DNA of 64,000 nucleotides, taken from the NCBI RefSeq assembly GCF_036417845.1, contig NC_089978.1, positions 138,130,288 through 138,194,287 on the forward strand. The letters are read 5' to 3'. Positions 26,301 to 38,112 of the stretch are shown piece after piece (the stretch's first letter is position 1; the number at the start of each line of letters is the position of its first letter). The notes beneath the pieces were generated by a model. That model was not told the origin of the DNA, ran no database searches, and saw nothing but the letters and a program-made list of their open reading frames with translations. Made by a program: the position numbers and the translations under genes. The DNA is from Apteryx mantelli (lineage: Eukaryota > Chordata > Aves > Apterygiformes > Apterygidae).

Positions 26301-29300
26301 CACCTTCTCCTGGCTGTATTTTGTGCAAGTTTAAGATGATTAGATGCAATTTAGCAGAGGAGATGATAAAAAAGTATGAGTTGGGGTGCATATCTAATTT
26401 GTCCCACTACAGTAGCTGTCAAGATGTGGTGCAGGTGAAGGGTACACATGCAGGAAACTGAGCTGTTCCCAAAGCTTTGCAGTAGCTGAGTAGGTGTTTT
26501 AAATATGTAAAACTTGGATTTGGGTCAAAGTCCTTTTGCAGATCTAGTGACCTGCTGTTTTGTAGCTTTTCTTTATCCATGAGAATTTAGCCAAATTATG
26601 CAGATATAAAAGTGCATGTGTATAGGAAAATCCAAAGGGAAAAGTCTCTTGGAGTTCTCCCAAAATCTGTTCTCATCTCAACAGCTATTCAATGCGTTTT
26701 ACAATGATACAGAAAAAGATACAAAAATCACTGACGGCACAGTTGCAAAGGATATATAAAAGCGCATACTAATGATAAGGAAAGCTCAATTATTGAAACC
26801 TTTCAAGCTCACTTGATAAACTGGATTCACTAAACCGCATTTTTAACATAATGTGGAAATAAAAGATGTCTGCAGCTGTAAGTTTGGGAGGCTGTACTCA
26901 GAAAAGTGATTGAAATGGATTTGTCATGATCCTATTCCAACTTGAAAGTCAACAGCAAGGTTACTAACACAGTCAGTTGAATCTCAGGTCTCAGTAAAAT
27001 GCTCTGAGCTAGAGGAATGAAGTGACTCTTGGATGCTCAAGCAGGGAATGGTGAAGAGGAATTAGGAGGTGATACTGGCTGTGCACATGCTTTGGTGAAA
27101 CCATCACTGGACTAGCAGGTGCTGTTATGATACGTGCGCTTCAAAACAGATGTTCAAAAGTAGAAAAAAGTACTGAAAATATTTGTAAGGATAAACAGAA
27201 TCTGGAAATCCATTTTATAATGAAAGGCTAGGGCAGTTTAAGCTTCCTAGTTTACTCAAGAAATGTTTGAGAGTGACCTAATCATGGTTCATAAATGATT
27301 ACACATGAACCTTTTCCCTCTAACAGAAGAACAAACCAAGAAGAGTTCATCTCCGTCATCTAACTACCCTACAAGCAGTCGTAGGCTGGTATTCGTTTGC
27401 TCCTTGGCTTCTTGTCTTCCTCCTTAGCCTCCTCAGCCCTTTCAGGTGCTTCAGGCCTTGACCATCTTACTAGCCCTCTGCTGGATCCTTTCCAGTTCCA
27501 CCAAATCCTTCTTGAACTGATGGCTCCCACTTGGACACAATATTCCAGGTGTGGCTTCAGCAGCACCAAATGGAGCAGGAGAGAAACTTTCCTTGTTCTG
27601 CTGGCCACGGTTCTCCTGATGTGGCTCAGTAGGCAGCTTGCGTTGGTTGTGGTGAGGGTGCACTGTTGGCCTACATTTAGCTTAATGTCCAGATGACCAT
27701 AAGAGCCTGACTATTTAAAGGTCTGACTCTTCGGAGCGAATGACCTGCTAGAAGGACTCCCTATTTGCACATTCACCAAGTAGAAGTTTCCAGTAAATAG
27801 AAATGTCTTTCAGCACTTTACAATTTGCATATAGAAGCAAGGTGAAATTTCAGTTTTAGTAAGTGACAGAGACCTCCACCTAGAGAATCAGGGCTTGTTG
27901 CTAAACTACGTAAGGGTGTGTAAACATCCAGCAAAATTAAGGTTGCATGGGCATTTTGAAACCACTTGCTGACTTCTGAGGAGTTCACATCCAAAGGATC
28001 ATATGCCAATATAGATTTTAATAGAAGCTTTACTTTTATTTGAACTATTCAGGTCACAGATGAGAATTTTTTCTTTCATACATTGGGATAAGTGATCTTT
28101 TCACTCTTTAAAGGTATGGATCTTTATTTGAGAGGGAAAATATTTAATAACAGTAGCAGATTTTCTAAAGTACCTATTCTAGAAAACGTGTCACCATTTA
28201 TACGGCTCGTGCGTTTTAAAGTTAAAAAGTCTGCACTGCTCTTTGAAAAATGTTTATGTTGTAAGAAGAAAAGCCCTTATGAACATTTCTTTTTGAGAAC
28301 AGACTATTACTTATCTATATAGCTAAATATAATTTACAGATTTTCTATAATTCATTGAGCTAATAAATTGTAATAAAACAAGAAGCAAACTGTATTAGGT
28401 GACATTCCCTAAAACACAGTAGGTCTTGCCTGTATGAATGAATATCATTTACCAGCCAGTTCCTCTGTATTTTTCTTACATTAAACCATAAAACCTCTCA
28501 ACACTTTAGCAACTCCCATATCAAATACTATCTCTTTTCAGCCTAATGAAACTCTGTTCTTCCCTTCTGCTAGGCTTTTCCCTGATCAGTGAGATTTTAT
28601 ACAACACAAAGTGCTTACTGGTTAAAAATCCCAGTAATCACAAATTAAGGCAGTAGCACAGAAGCTTATTCTTGATTCAGCTTGATTAAATCTCACCATT
28701 TATGGAAAGAAAACCGCGGTTCCAAAGGTGCAAATACTTTTCATAAAACTAGCAAATAGCTTTACAAAATATCTGTCTAAAACAAAATTGAAAATGTGTT
28801 TAATAAAGGATGTATGTTCACGTAACTCAAACCAAGCTATTTGGATTGCTTTTCTGTTTTTTTTTTACAGTAATGTGCATGTCTTTGATCATCAGGTCTA
28901 TTCCTCTGCTATTACAGGTATCACGTCACATCCTGGCACAAAGTTTCACAAGCCCAGAATGCCCCTAAAAATCACCTTGCTACAAAAGCATTTCTCTCAG
29001 TTGCAGTTTTCCCTGTGGGTTCTCCCTGCTCCATGGAGCAGTCACAGTTCTCATGCCTTAAATTCATATGATACTTCCTGAGCTTCCTGAGCTGGCTTAG
29101 AAACATTGGGAAGTTTGCTATGGATGTACCCAGGTCTTACCCATCCCTCACTCTGTCTGGCTCCCTCCTTGTTCAACCACACAGGACCCATGTAGTTCAA
29201 GCAAGAATTATGGGGGAGGCTTTTAGTTACTTCCTGACACCAGCAGGAAATGATAAGTCATCAACTTGCCTGTTTTTTCTTAAAAAAAAAAAAAAAAAAG

Positions 29301-32300
29301 AAGCTGAACTAGCAGCTTGGGAAACACATGCCCCTTTTAATATGGACTCATTCTTCTACGTACTTCTTGATTGTTTCTTTGCTTAGTGGCTCATACAACC
29401 ACAAATGTCAGCATTTCCCTGCTCCTTACAGGAAATACAATCACATATGCTGAACTGCGCATGAAGCCGAAACCCAGAGGGAGCAGCAGATCAGAGATTT
29501 CCGCTTCTGGTATTGTGCTATTTTCTTTGGTTGTCAGTTACTAATTATAGATTTAGTCTTCCCTATTAGCCAACAGTAAAACGTGTTATCAGGAATCTTT
29601 ATTTTATACACAACCTCTCAACAAAGAACTGAGATATGATTTCACATTCATGTTCCTTTTCACTGGATTCTTAGATAAACACACTTTTCTCATAAAAATA
29701 ATCTTGAGATTTTTAAAATAATTTAAAAAAATGCTTTTATGCCCTAAACTGAACTGAGTGAGGGTTTTTTGTTTGTTTGGGTTTTTCTAAGAATAGAGGA
29801 AGGAAGTATTTTTTAGAAAACAACTGTAGTTAGAACATTCCTATAGTTAGAACATTCATGAATGAATCAAAATGTACTGGACTGGGGTTTGGTTTCATGC
29901 AGTTTGGATTTCAGGGCCTCAGTAAAATTTCACGGTTTTTGAGGAACTCTCATGTAAGTACAAACTTGCTTGTGTCTCTGCAGGAACAGTCACAGGGGCA
30001 GATTTTGCCTTGGGAGTCAGTGTAATACCCAGATCTTTATTTGCTAGTTGTGAACTGATTGTTATCCTCTCTGCACCGAATGAAGTTTGCCAGACAAGAT
30101 AAGGCCCACAGAACTGCAAACTGAAAAGGAACATTACAAAGTACACCTAAGCCAGCCAAAGAATGAGGCAAGATCAGGAACACAGTAATTACAAAAGCAT
30201 AACTTTGTGACTTGTAGAAATGGCACCTTGATCCCAAATTTCATGGGTTCCTCCCTTTCCTGAGTTTTACACTGTCACAAGCTGATGAAGGCCAAACAGC
30301 TGGAGAGATACTCATTTAGCTGCACATTATGGCAATATGCTATCAGTATGGGACCTTTGCCTTTTGTATATGTTCATGTAAGTTGGTCCTCAGCCCTAGG
30401 ATGCACTTTACCACATCTTTATCTTTTCCTGTGGAGAGTGTGATAGAGAGGAGGAATATACCACAAACCATTCCTGGTACTTCCTCTGAAGTGCTCTGAG
30501 TATCTTACAGGGTACAGGTGGGTAGGTGGGAGGAGGCAGTTCTTGAAAAAATTATCTTGAAGGAGAAAGTGAGAATTCATTTCCTCAAGCCCCCGATATC
30601 TTCCTATACATGAGAAAGAGGCACTGGGCTAGGACATCCTTGAGAGTGCCCATGGGCTTCCCTGTGGCTGGGGGAAGCCGATGGGACTGGAGCTGTACTA
30701 CCAGGACATGATTAAAGGAGAGCTCACTAGTCCAGAGAGCACTGCAGGAGGGGAACTTCCACCTCATCTTATCTGCCACTTAATAGACAATTCCCACAGC
30801 AGGAATCCATGTGTGATTGGTGGGATTGTCGAAATCCCAGTCAATGTGACCTGATTGCCAGATAATACTTTTTATTATGTCACAGATTTTTCTGTATCAC
30901 TTGTACTGAATTTCCTCCTACAAACAGCTCAGTAATTCTTAATGGAATAATTAATTGAAAATCATTTTCTTTTTCTGACAAAATGATCCTTTAATTTCAC
31001 TTTCACTTATGCAAAACAGATGTAAATTGTTAATAAGTAAAATGTCCCTAAATACTTTAAACAGCAGAGAGATTTTAGACAGATGTTTTCCATATTGCTT
31101 CCAAGTTGGAAACTGGCATATATAAAGGCAATGTTAATTTTAATAAGGCAAAGATTTTAAGCTGTTCTTCTACCTGACTTTCTGAAGGTGCCAGATGTCA
31201 GCATTCAGCCTGGTTTTACGTGGCCGTGATCCTGGGAATTCTGGTGCTCATTTTGCTGGGCGTTATGGCTGTTTTAGCGAAGCAATGTGAGTAGATCATA
31301 GTGTCTACTTCATCTCTTCACTGCAGGCATGGTTAAATTTCACAAGGAGTATGTTGCCAAAAGAAAAATTCCCTTAATTTGCATTAAAGGTGTCAAGTTA
31401 TACATAAATACAGGAAGATAAATGTAGCATTCCAAAGGGAACATTTGTTATCTCTCATTTAACGTATAGAGCACTGATGAAGGGAAGTTGCTACAATCTA
31501 CCTCATCATCAGTGATGCTGAAGGCCTAGATAGGGACATTTCAAATCATTATGATAATCAGAACCTTTGACCTTCCTGATTTATGAGTTAAAAGTTGCAC
31601 CCATGATGCTGCTTCAAGATCATTTCCCTTAATTACTTTACAGGTTTGAAGAAATAGAATAAAAAGCAGACTTCAAAGTTAGTTGAGTAAAACTTGTTTC
31701 ATTTAATCAGACTTCCCTAGCACCAGTAATATCATAACCCACACTGCACTCCAGTTATACAAGAACAGTTCTAGGGAAGTCATTAATTTTCTAGGAGAAT
31801 AAAATCTTGAAAAACTTCATCCCTGCATCCCTGCCAACCCTCCTTAAATCCCCTCAAAATATCACATATTCTTTAAATACTCAACTATCAAAAATGGCAC
31901 AAGCTTATTTTCATTTTCCATACTGGCTATATTATTCAGCAGCTACACCCTTTGCCAGACAGTTATACTCATCATTGAATACTCAGTTACATATGCACAC
32001 ACTCACACTCACAGTATAAAGCTGGATATAGAGATGACATTTCCTTGACCCTGTTGTTAACCATAATCTCTTTTTTTTGTTAAAGTTGTGAAGGGCAGGG
32101 GAGAAAAATCGGAAAGTTTGTCTCAGTATAGTCTTAATAGCACTCACAAACACATTTCTTCGGAGAAAGCTGACTCAGTGGTGCTACTGAAATGGCTAAT
32201 GGAGGAACTGTGTGAAGATGGAGAGGGTAAGGAAAGTTAGTCTTTTTATAACACAGAACACATGCTGTGTGTATGCTTTTGTTGTCTCTTGCTCCCATTT

Positions 32301-35061
32301 CTGTAATTTATGGGAAATTACTAGTACTACTCACAGAGCATGGTGTCGCTGCAGAGAAGTGGTGACAGGATCTAAACTGACATTGTAATGATAATAGTTT
32401 TGATCTTCTTTTGGTACATAATTTTCAGTACTTTCTTTGTGTTTGGAGCAGAACTATCAGGGGCTGCTGTCAGAAATGCCATATGCCTCAGATCCTCCCT
32501 GTGTCCTGGAGAGCACTTTGCAGCCAATAGCTGTTTGTATGTTTGCAAAGAGCAGGAGGGAATTTAACTTTCATATCCTTTTGTAAGGATCAGGCAGGGG
32601 AAAATCTTCCTAGGGTCTTGTGGTCATGGATCTATTGATTGTTGGTAAATTGTAATGCTTTTCTAAGGATTGATTATAATGAGAAAAAGGATATAGACAC
32701 TGTTACTTCAAAACGTTAGAGGAAGCCAAGAGGTTCCTCACACATGCTCTGAGTGAAATGGAAAGTAAACCTGGGAGTAAGTGTTCCCCTTATTTAACAT
32801 AGTTCCTCCTCCAGCTCCATAGCCATAGTTTGGACCTCAACAAAGTAGCTGGGCTTTCCAAACACCTAATGTGTCAAACACACATTCTCCACATCATGTT
32901 GCATCACATGGTGTCTCCTCACAAGGGGCTGTGGGAGGGAGACCCAGTGTCTTGGCAGCCCTCTAGGTCCTCCCCCTGCTCTCCATATGGCATGTGGCAC
33001 CAAGGAGGTGACAAGAGGCTGGTGCTGTGCAGTGGGAATGCTCAAGTGCATAGTGCCACGGCAAGGCACTGGGAAACCGAGGAGAGCAGGGACACTGGAG
33101 CCCTCAACCCTTGCTCCACACCCAGTAAACCCACGCCTGGGAGAGAGGATGAACTGCTTTTGGACCAGTCAGCCAGGCAGATTAACTTAAAATGCTACAG
33201 GGCAAGCAAAAGAAGCCACGGTGCTAGCTAATTGCTCTCCCCTTCCCTACCCACAGGAACAACATGTGAGCTGTGTCCACCAGGGTGGCAACTACACAGG
33301 GGGAGATGTTACTACTTCTCTGAGGAGGCTGTAAGCTGGGATGACAGCCAGAGAAACTGCCTGGCTAGGAAATCCCAGCTTCTTGTTGTTGAAGATGAAA
33401 TTGAGATGGTGAGTCTTTCGGCAGCCCTAAAATTGTGCAACAATCACCTGCATTAGTCAAACATTTCACCAAGTGAACCCTGAAACACTGCCTAGATGAC
33501 AGATGCACGTGCAGCCGAGCAAGAGCATCAGGTGCAGAGCATCTAACTCCTTACAGACAGGACTTGTCTTGGAGTGGGCCTACAGGGTAGAGCTGAAGAA
33601 GCACAAGAGGGGCAAGTGTGGAAACCAAAGTAGCTTTGACTGGGAGGAGGAAATCCTGGGGGCCTCCCATTCATTTCCATCACTTGCCTCTGGGAGGAGA
33701 GGCTTCATTCAGCACTGAATGGAAATCCAAACAGTCAAACCTCCCTCTCATCTTCTTTTGGGAACATGAATGGCAGGGTATCACTAAATAGCAGGTCATG
33801 GCTCTTCTGAGCAATTTATAGTTCCCTAAGGAGCAGGTCTTTTGGAGTTTAAGGAACAGGCTTTGTAACCTAGCACATTAGAGTGAGGAGTATCAGAGGC
33901 CATTTCCAAGTGTGGAGGAATTTTGAAAGTTGACAGGAAGCTAGTCAGCCTGACTGGCAGTCAGAAGAGAATTTCTGTGACTAGTCAATGCATATGGGCC
34001 AGTGTAGCAGGCATCACTTTGATATGGCTGGATCCCTACCCTAGCTCTCCACGTGAGGGACTACATTAAAAGCTGTGCATGAGACAGAACAGTGACAGAG
34101 CACAGCAGAAAAGCTTTGCTGTTGAATAACATATTTCTACTTGCTCCACAGGAATTTATAGATAATAAAGAGAGAGATACCAAGTATATCTGGATTGGGT
34201 TGAAGTTTCAAGAGAAGAAGAAACAATGGAGTTGGCTTGAGAATCATGGAGTAAGAGAAAACAGGTGATGACTAGGGATGGGGAAGTCTTTGGTAAAAGC
34301 AAAGGCACATTACTCTGCATGGAAATACAACTCTGAATCCAAGCTAATTTCCTAATGCACAGATCTAGTCCTGCAGTCTCAAGCACTTATTTACATCTAA
34401 TCCATGGCCAATTTCATGTCAACCATATCCTGCTGAGCACCTTTGGAAACATTGATTTTCTGCCTGCAAAATCAACCACAGCCACAGCCCATGTATACAT
34501 TGATGCAGAGGGACATAACTGCACAGTTCTGCCACTAAAATCACTATTGGCAAACTCTCTTCATGTACAAACTGTGCATACCACCTCTGTCGAATGTGAT
34601 GCCAGTCATGTAGACTGGGTGCCTGGGATTCATGCAGCTGAAGGGTCCTTCCCCTCCCTTTCACCATTACAGTGCAGCGTCATGGCTGCGTATGGAGATT
34701 TTCCCATGTTTCTTAAGCTAATGTTTGTGAGCATCAATCTCTCAGCAGCCAGCAGTCTTGGTCGTGGGTGCACATTCCATCTATGTGTGGAAATAGAGGA
34801 ACTGTGCTTCAGTGGGTTAACTCATGTGCTTCACCCAAACCCCTCACTTAGTGTATTTATCAGCAAATTTTATCCAGTACTGAATTTAAAGCTGACCACT
34901 CATTAGGTTCTTTTTGTTCTCTCATCAGGATAGTGCTAAACAGAATTGAGGCTGACAAGAACTGTGCTGTTTACAGAAGAAAAAATATGATCCAAACAGA
35001 TAACTGCCAGACTTTAAAAAAGTGGATATGCAAGAAGAATGCAACTTTGTTGGTTCTCTGA
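23203..35061 (+). CDS. Gene B: double-ITIM C-type lectin-like inhibitory receptor (CLEC12-like), 7 exons
   Basis: Exons 23203-23287, 29432-29509, 31188-31286, 32086-32226, 33257-33408, 34152-34264 and 34929-35061 join in phase to 266 aa. The cytoplasmic tail has two ITIMs, ITYADV (Tyr7) and ITYAEL (Tyr34), each at an exon start, matching the (I/V/L/S)xYxx(L/V) consensus that recruits SHP phosphatases. A helix at about 64-84 follows. The stalk has a sequon at N105 and ends LMEELC, like the CLEC12 neck. The lectin domain (138-266) has CPPGW, RCYYFS, WIGL, WSWL and WIC; it lacks EPN and WND Ca2+ ligands. A sequon (KNAT) sits in the C-terminal tail. The chosen start matches the MxxxxTYAD opening of CLEC12 proteins. 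An in-frame ATG at 23146 would add 19 residues. The fourth intron contains no further exon that I can see. Exact orthology is uncertain, but the inhibitory class is well supported. Confidence 0.92.
23317..23349 (+). repeat. (CT)n microsatellite just inside gene B intron 1
   Basis: About sixteen CT units begin 30 bases after the exon 1 donor. Such a pyrimidine tract close to a donor can bind polypyrimidine-tract proteins; any effect here is inference. Confidence 0.9.
24540..24572 (+). repeat. Three tandem copies of an 11-base unit
   Basis: AATTTCCAATT occurs twice exactly, then once as AATTTCCAGTT, inside gene B intron 1. Confidence 0.85.
27330..27690 (-). mobile_element. CR1 LINE fragment, antisense, gene B intron 1
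   Basis: It contains antisense CR1 landmarks such as GCTGGATCCTTTCCAG, TTGGACACAATATTCCAGGTGTGG and GAGAAACTTTCCTTGTTCTGCTGGCCAC. The CR1 3' tail itself is missing and no open frame remains. Confidence 0.7.
29281..29299 (+). repeat. Oligo(A) tract in gene B intron 1
   Basis: Eighteen consecutive A residues with no retroposed body recognised upstream. Confidence 0.8.
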
Positions 35062-36028
35062 ACCAGATTGCCAGATAACAGGCAGAGCTCTTTGTCAGAA
35101 GACCCATTTTGCTGATAAAAGCATCTGATGTAAATAACTTTAAGAGACTTGCACAGAAGTTTGAATTCTGCTGTCCTGTGCCCTTTACCTCACTTAAGAC
35201 AGTATCTGATAAATCAAGAGGGAGCTTAGAAGTTGCCAAGTTTCAGTGTGAAGACCAAGCAGTAGGACTGTTAACTCAGCACATGTGGTTTTTGGGGGCG
35301 CAGAGTGTTCCCACAGACAGACATTGGCAGAAGCTTGCTGTGGGAAAGGGGAGGGGACAAGAGCAACTCATGTGAGGATGAACAATAGGTAAAATGAACC
35401 GTGATGTGCGAGAAATCTGCCATCTGTGAGGATGAAAGTGTGTGTTGGAATACACAGCTTTTGTTTATATCCCTGACACTGCCTTTACTGAGCTGAGGCA
35501 CTTTCTATATGGGATTCAATATTTTAATGTTTTTTGAAGTTTTATATTTTTTCCTTATAGTCTAAATGTGACTCTTTCACAAGTCACTGGAGGGCTGGGA
35601 GAAATGCTTTTACTAGACACTTAAACTTTTTCAGAGCTGGCCTGCATGGCTGCTGGCAATATAGACATTAGACTCAGCACAAAGTGACTCATAACACTTG
35701 TGGTTAATAAGCTGCTACCTTCTTCTGATACTGAACCTTATGATCTGAAAGCAAGCTCTTAGCACAGGAAAGGGCTTGGACCATAAGACCAGATTGTAGT
35801 GGAACAGTATGAGGAAAGATGGTAGCCTGCCTTTCCTCCTCTCCTTGCCCTTTATGTTGTGAATTCTCTAACATGCAACTGTAAGTACTGCCTGGACGGT
35901 AGGCCAGGAAGGCATGACAAGGTACTGAAGCTACACAAAGAATGGTGAAATTACTGTCTGTGGATGCACCTAGTAAACACATTGCTTGGTCATTTAGTTT
36001 CAGGGACACATGCTATTTCTGGATGTAG

Positions 36029-36034
36029 AATAAA
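36029..36034 (+). terminator. First polyadenylation signal candidate for gene B (AATAAA)
   Basis: A canonical hexamer 968 bases after the gene B stop. It would give a 3' UTR of about 1 kb. A second hexamer follows at 36349. Confidence 0.45.
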
Positions 36035-36348
36035 GGAATGATAGGAGCAGTCTGACTTATTGACTTTATTATATAATTGAAAAAGTGGAGAAATGTGTTG
36101 AATTGATTTCTATGAACACAGAGACACCTCACAATTGTTCCAGCTTTTACAAACACCTTAGTCTCATACAGGTAATAATTATTCTAGATCTGTATCTAGC
36201 ACATCTTTGAAACCAGAGTGAACAAAAGCAAAGAAAATGTTTGCATTTGTCATTTCCAGTGACTCATGTTGCAACAATCAGGAAAACCAATAACATGTAA
36301 CCATGGAAATTTAAAAAATAATATAAGGGAAAATGGAAGTGGAGCTGC

Positions 36349-36354
36349 AATAAA
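36349..36354 (+). terminator. Second polyadenylation signal candidate for gene B (AATAAA)
   Basis: AATAAA followed by the T-rich stretch ctgttttcttcttgttc, which resembles a downstream element. On sequence context it is the stronger of the two candidates. Confidence 0.5.
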
Positions 36355-36399
36355 ACTGTTTTCTTCTTGTTCACAAATCATGTACTTTCACTTATGTAT

Positions 36400-36905
36400 T
36401 ATCAGGGCCCTAAGTGCACAGAGGCCTTAATGGCCCTGACCAGCCTCTCCTGAGACCCTCACCCAAACCTCTTGCCTGTGGGCCCAGGAGCCTTATTTAA
36501 TCTCAGGCCTGGGCCTCCAGTCTCTGCTTAAACTGTGTCATAGATGTACCTGTCTCCAGCCCTCCTGGACTGACCTCGGACCTTTGCTAGAGTTAGCTTG
36601 TCTCATGAATAGATCCCTCCATCCAAGTATGTTTTGGCTTGTCTCCAGTCCTGTCTTTGTCCTTGTCTCTTGGATAGACTCTGGGCCCACATTGTAGCCT
36701 TGTCTCCAGTCCTGTCTCTGGCCACGTTTCCTCTGGCTCCTGACTGGAGTACCTGGATAGACCCTGGACCTGGTTCATTGCTTGCCTTGTCTGGGACTTT
36801 TGATGGACTGTCACCAGCACCCTGCTCCGCTTGCTGTGGTCAGACCCTTTGGTGAGGGCACTGCCTGTGCTGAGGTGACCCTCGGCTCCTGGCTCACCTT
36901 CCCTT
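36400..36905. repeat. GC-rich, C/T-biased segment with internal imperfect repeats
   Basis: Base composition shifts sharply here from AT-rich to C/T/G-rich and back. A CTTGTCTCCAGTCCTGTCT unit occurs at 36638 and again at 36699. GGATAGAC(T/C)CTGG occurs at about 36672 and about 36754. It may be part of an unidentified interspersed repeat or a decayed minisatellite. No coding signal was found. Confidence 0.5.
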
Positions 36906-37285
36906 AGGTATGTACATCAGCTGTTACCAAGCATACCAAGCCCCATAGCTGGCATTTTCAGTTCTTTCGTACAGATCAAGCTGAGTTTTGTATTCCTGCA
37001 AATAGTCTTTTCATTATTGGAGCCCAGAACTTTGGCTCTGCAGATTTTATGTCCCCTCATAATGCTCAGGTGCCTGGGGATCTCTGAATTACTCCTGCCC
37101 ATATTAAGACTCACAGATCTCTTCTGTCCATCCCAAACATCCACTGAAGCAGATTGCAACCCCTTTCATGCACAAATTAACCCCAGTCAAAGACATGACT
37201 CTTACAGCAGACTGTATACCATTTATATGTGTACTTCCACCCTCTGAGCTAACTTGCATGCGTGAACTTTATTTTCTTCTTACAG

Positions 37286-37428
37286 GAGCAATGAGTGGAA
37301 AAATGTCTTCTCCTCCAAGTGCAGAGGTGAACTGCCAAACCTTAAAAAGGTGGATCTCCAAGAAAAACACAACCTTGATTCTTCTCTGCCAGATACTAGG
37401 CACTATTTTTCACAGTCAAAAGAAGTAG
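37286..37428 (+). pseudogene. Decayed duplicate of the last lectin-domain exon of gene B
   Basis: After a good acceptor (ttttcttcttacag) the sequence aligns with gene B exon 7. NCQTLKRWISKKNTTLILL corresponds to NCQTLKKWICKKNATLLVL. Similarity runs past the stop: CTCTGAACCAGATTGCCAGATAACAGGCAG versus CTCTGCCAGATACTAGGCAC. In the copy the last fold cysteine is Ser, the stop is lost through a small deletion, and the frame changes upstream of the NCQ motif. Spliced in the usual phase from exon 6 it would read a different frame. It is most simply the remnant of a tandem duplication whose other exons are gone. Use as an alternative last exon is possible; an AATAAA lies at 37744. Confidence 0.75.
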
Positions 37429-37743
37429 TTGGCTTGCTTAAGTTAACAAGGGCTTCTACAAGGGGTAGATGAACACAGTACAACCTGTATATTTTACTGT
37501 AGCAAAGAATACCAACCCTCCCACAGTATGTTTGATTCTTGTTCACATGACTTATGCACCACAATCATGGAACACAGTCATGACTACATTCAACACGGAA
37601 ACCAAACAATGAGGCTGTTTTCTTTCCAGATGTGCTTTGAGTCAAAAATACCAGACAGAATCTGGTCTTATCTACATCATCTTAGTCTTATCCACATGGC
37701 AGGCTGGACAATTAAACTGGTGGCTGGGCTGGTTTATCCTTTG

Positions 37744-37749
37744 AATAAA
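37744..37749 (+). terminator. AATAAA downstream of the decayed exon copy
   Basis: A canonical hexamer 316 bases after the end of the remnant frame. It would matter only if the remnant exon is still spliced. Confidence 0.25.
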
Positions 37750-38067
37750 ATACCAAACAAATACTTTTGATGTGGAATCTAATATTCAAAAAGTTCATAA
37801 ATTAGTTATGTTTCCAAACTATGAACCTGTAGTCTTATAGCATACTGTCACTTTGTGGGGCAAAACAACAGAAGCACTCTCATATTTACAAAGTGCTGTC
37901 TTACAAAAGTATAACCTACTCTGTGCTTACAGACAGGGCTGCTTATGTAAATTTTCATTTTACCCACCGTAATTTTATTTCAGATAGGACCTCTTCACAT
38001 GCCCCTTAAGTTAACTCTTCTTATGCTATGCTTTCCACAGTAAGAAGCTAGATTTTTACATCATTTT

Positions 38068-38112
38068 ATAGAATCATAGAATAATTTATAGTGGAGGGGA
38101 TCTCAAGGCCAT
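38068..38112 (-). mobile_element. Short CR1 tail remnant, antisense
   Basis: ATAGAATCATAGAATAATTTATAG and GGATCTCAAGGCC resemble the first bases of an antisense CR1 3' end. Only about 45 bases are recognisable. Confidence 0.5.

Noticed and set aside
32830-33231. 133-codon frame directly before gene B exon 5
   Set aside because: It lies in the intron just before the exon 5 acceptor at 33256, and the adjacent exon is read in a phase fixed by exon 4. The frame has no lectin or stalk features.
34355-34906. 183-codon + strand open frame in gene B intron 6
   Set aside because: It lies between two well-supported lectin exons, shows no domain, signal or low-complexity pattern, and ends before the acceptor at 34928. 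It could only matter as a retained intron, for which there is no evidence.
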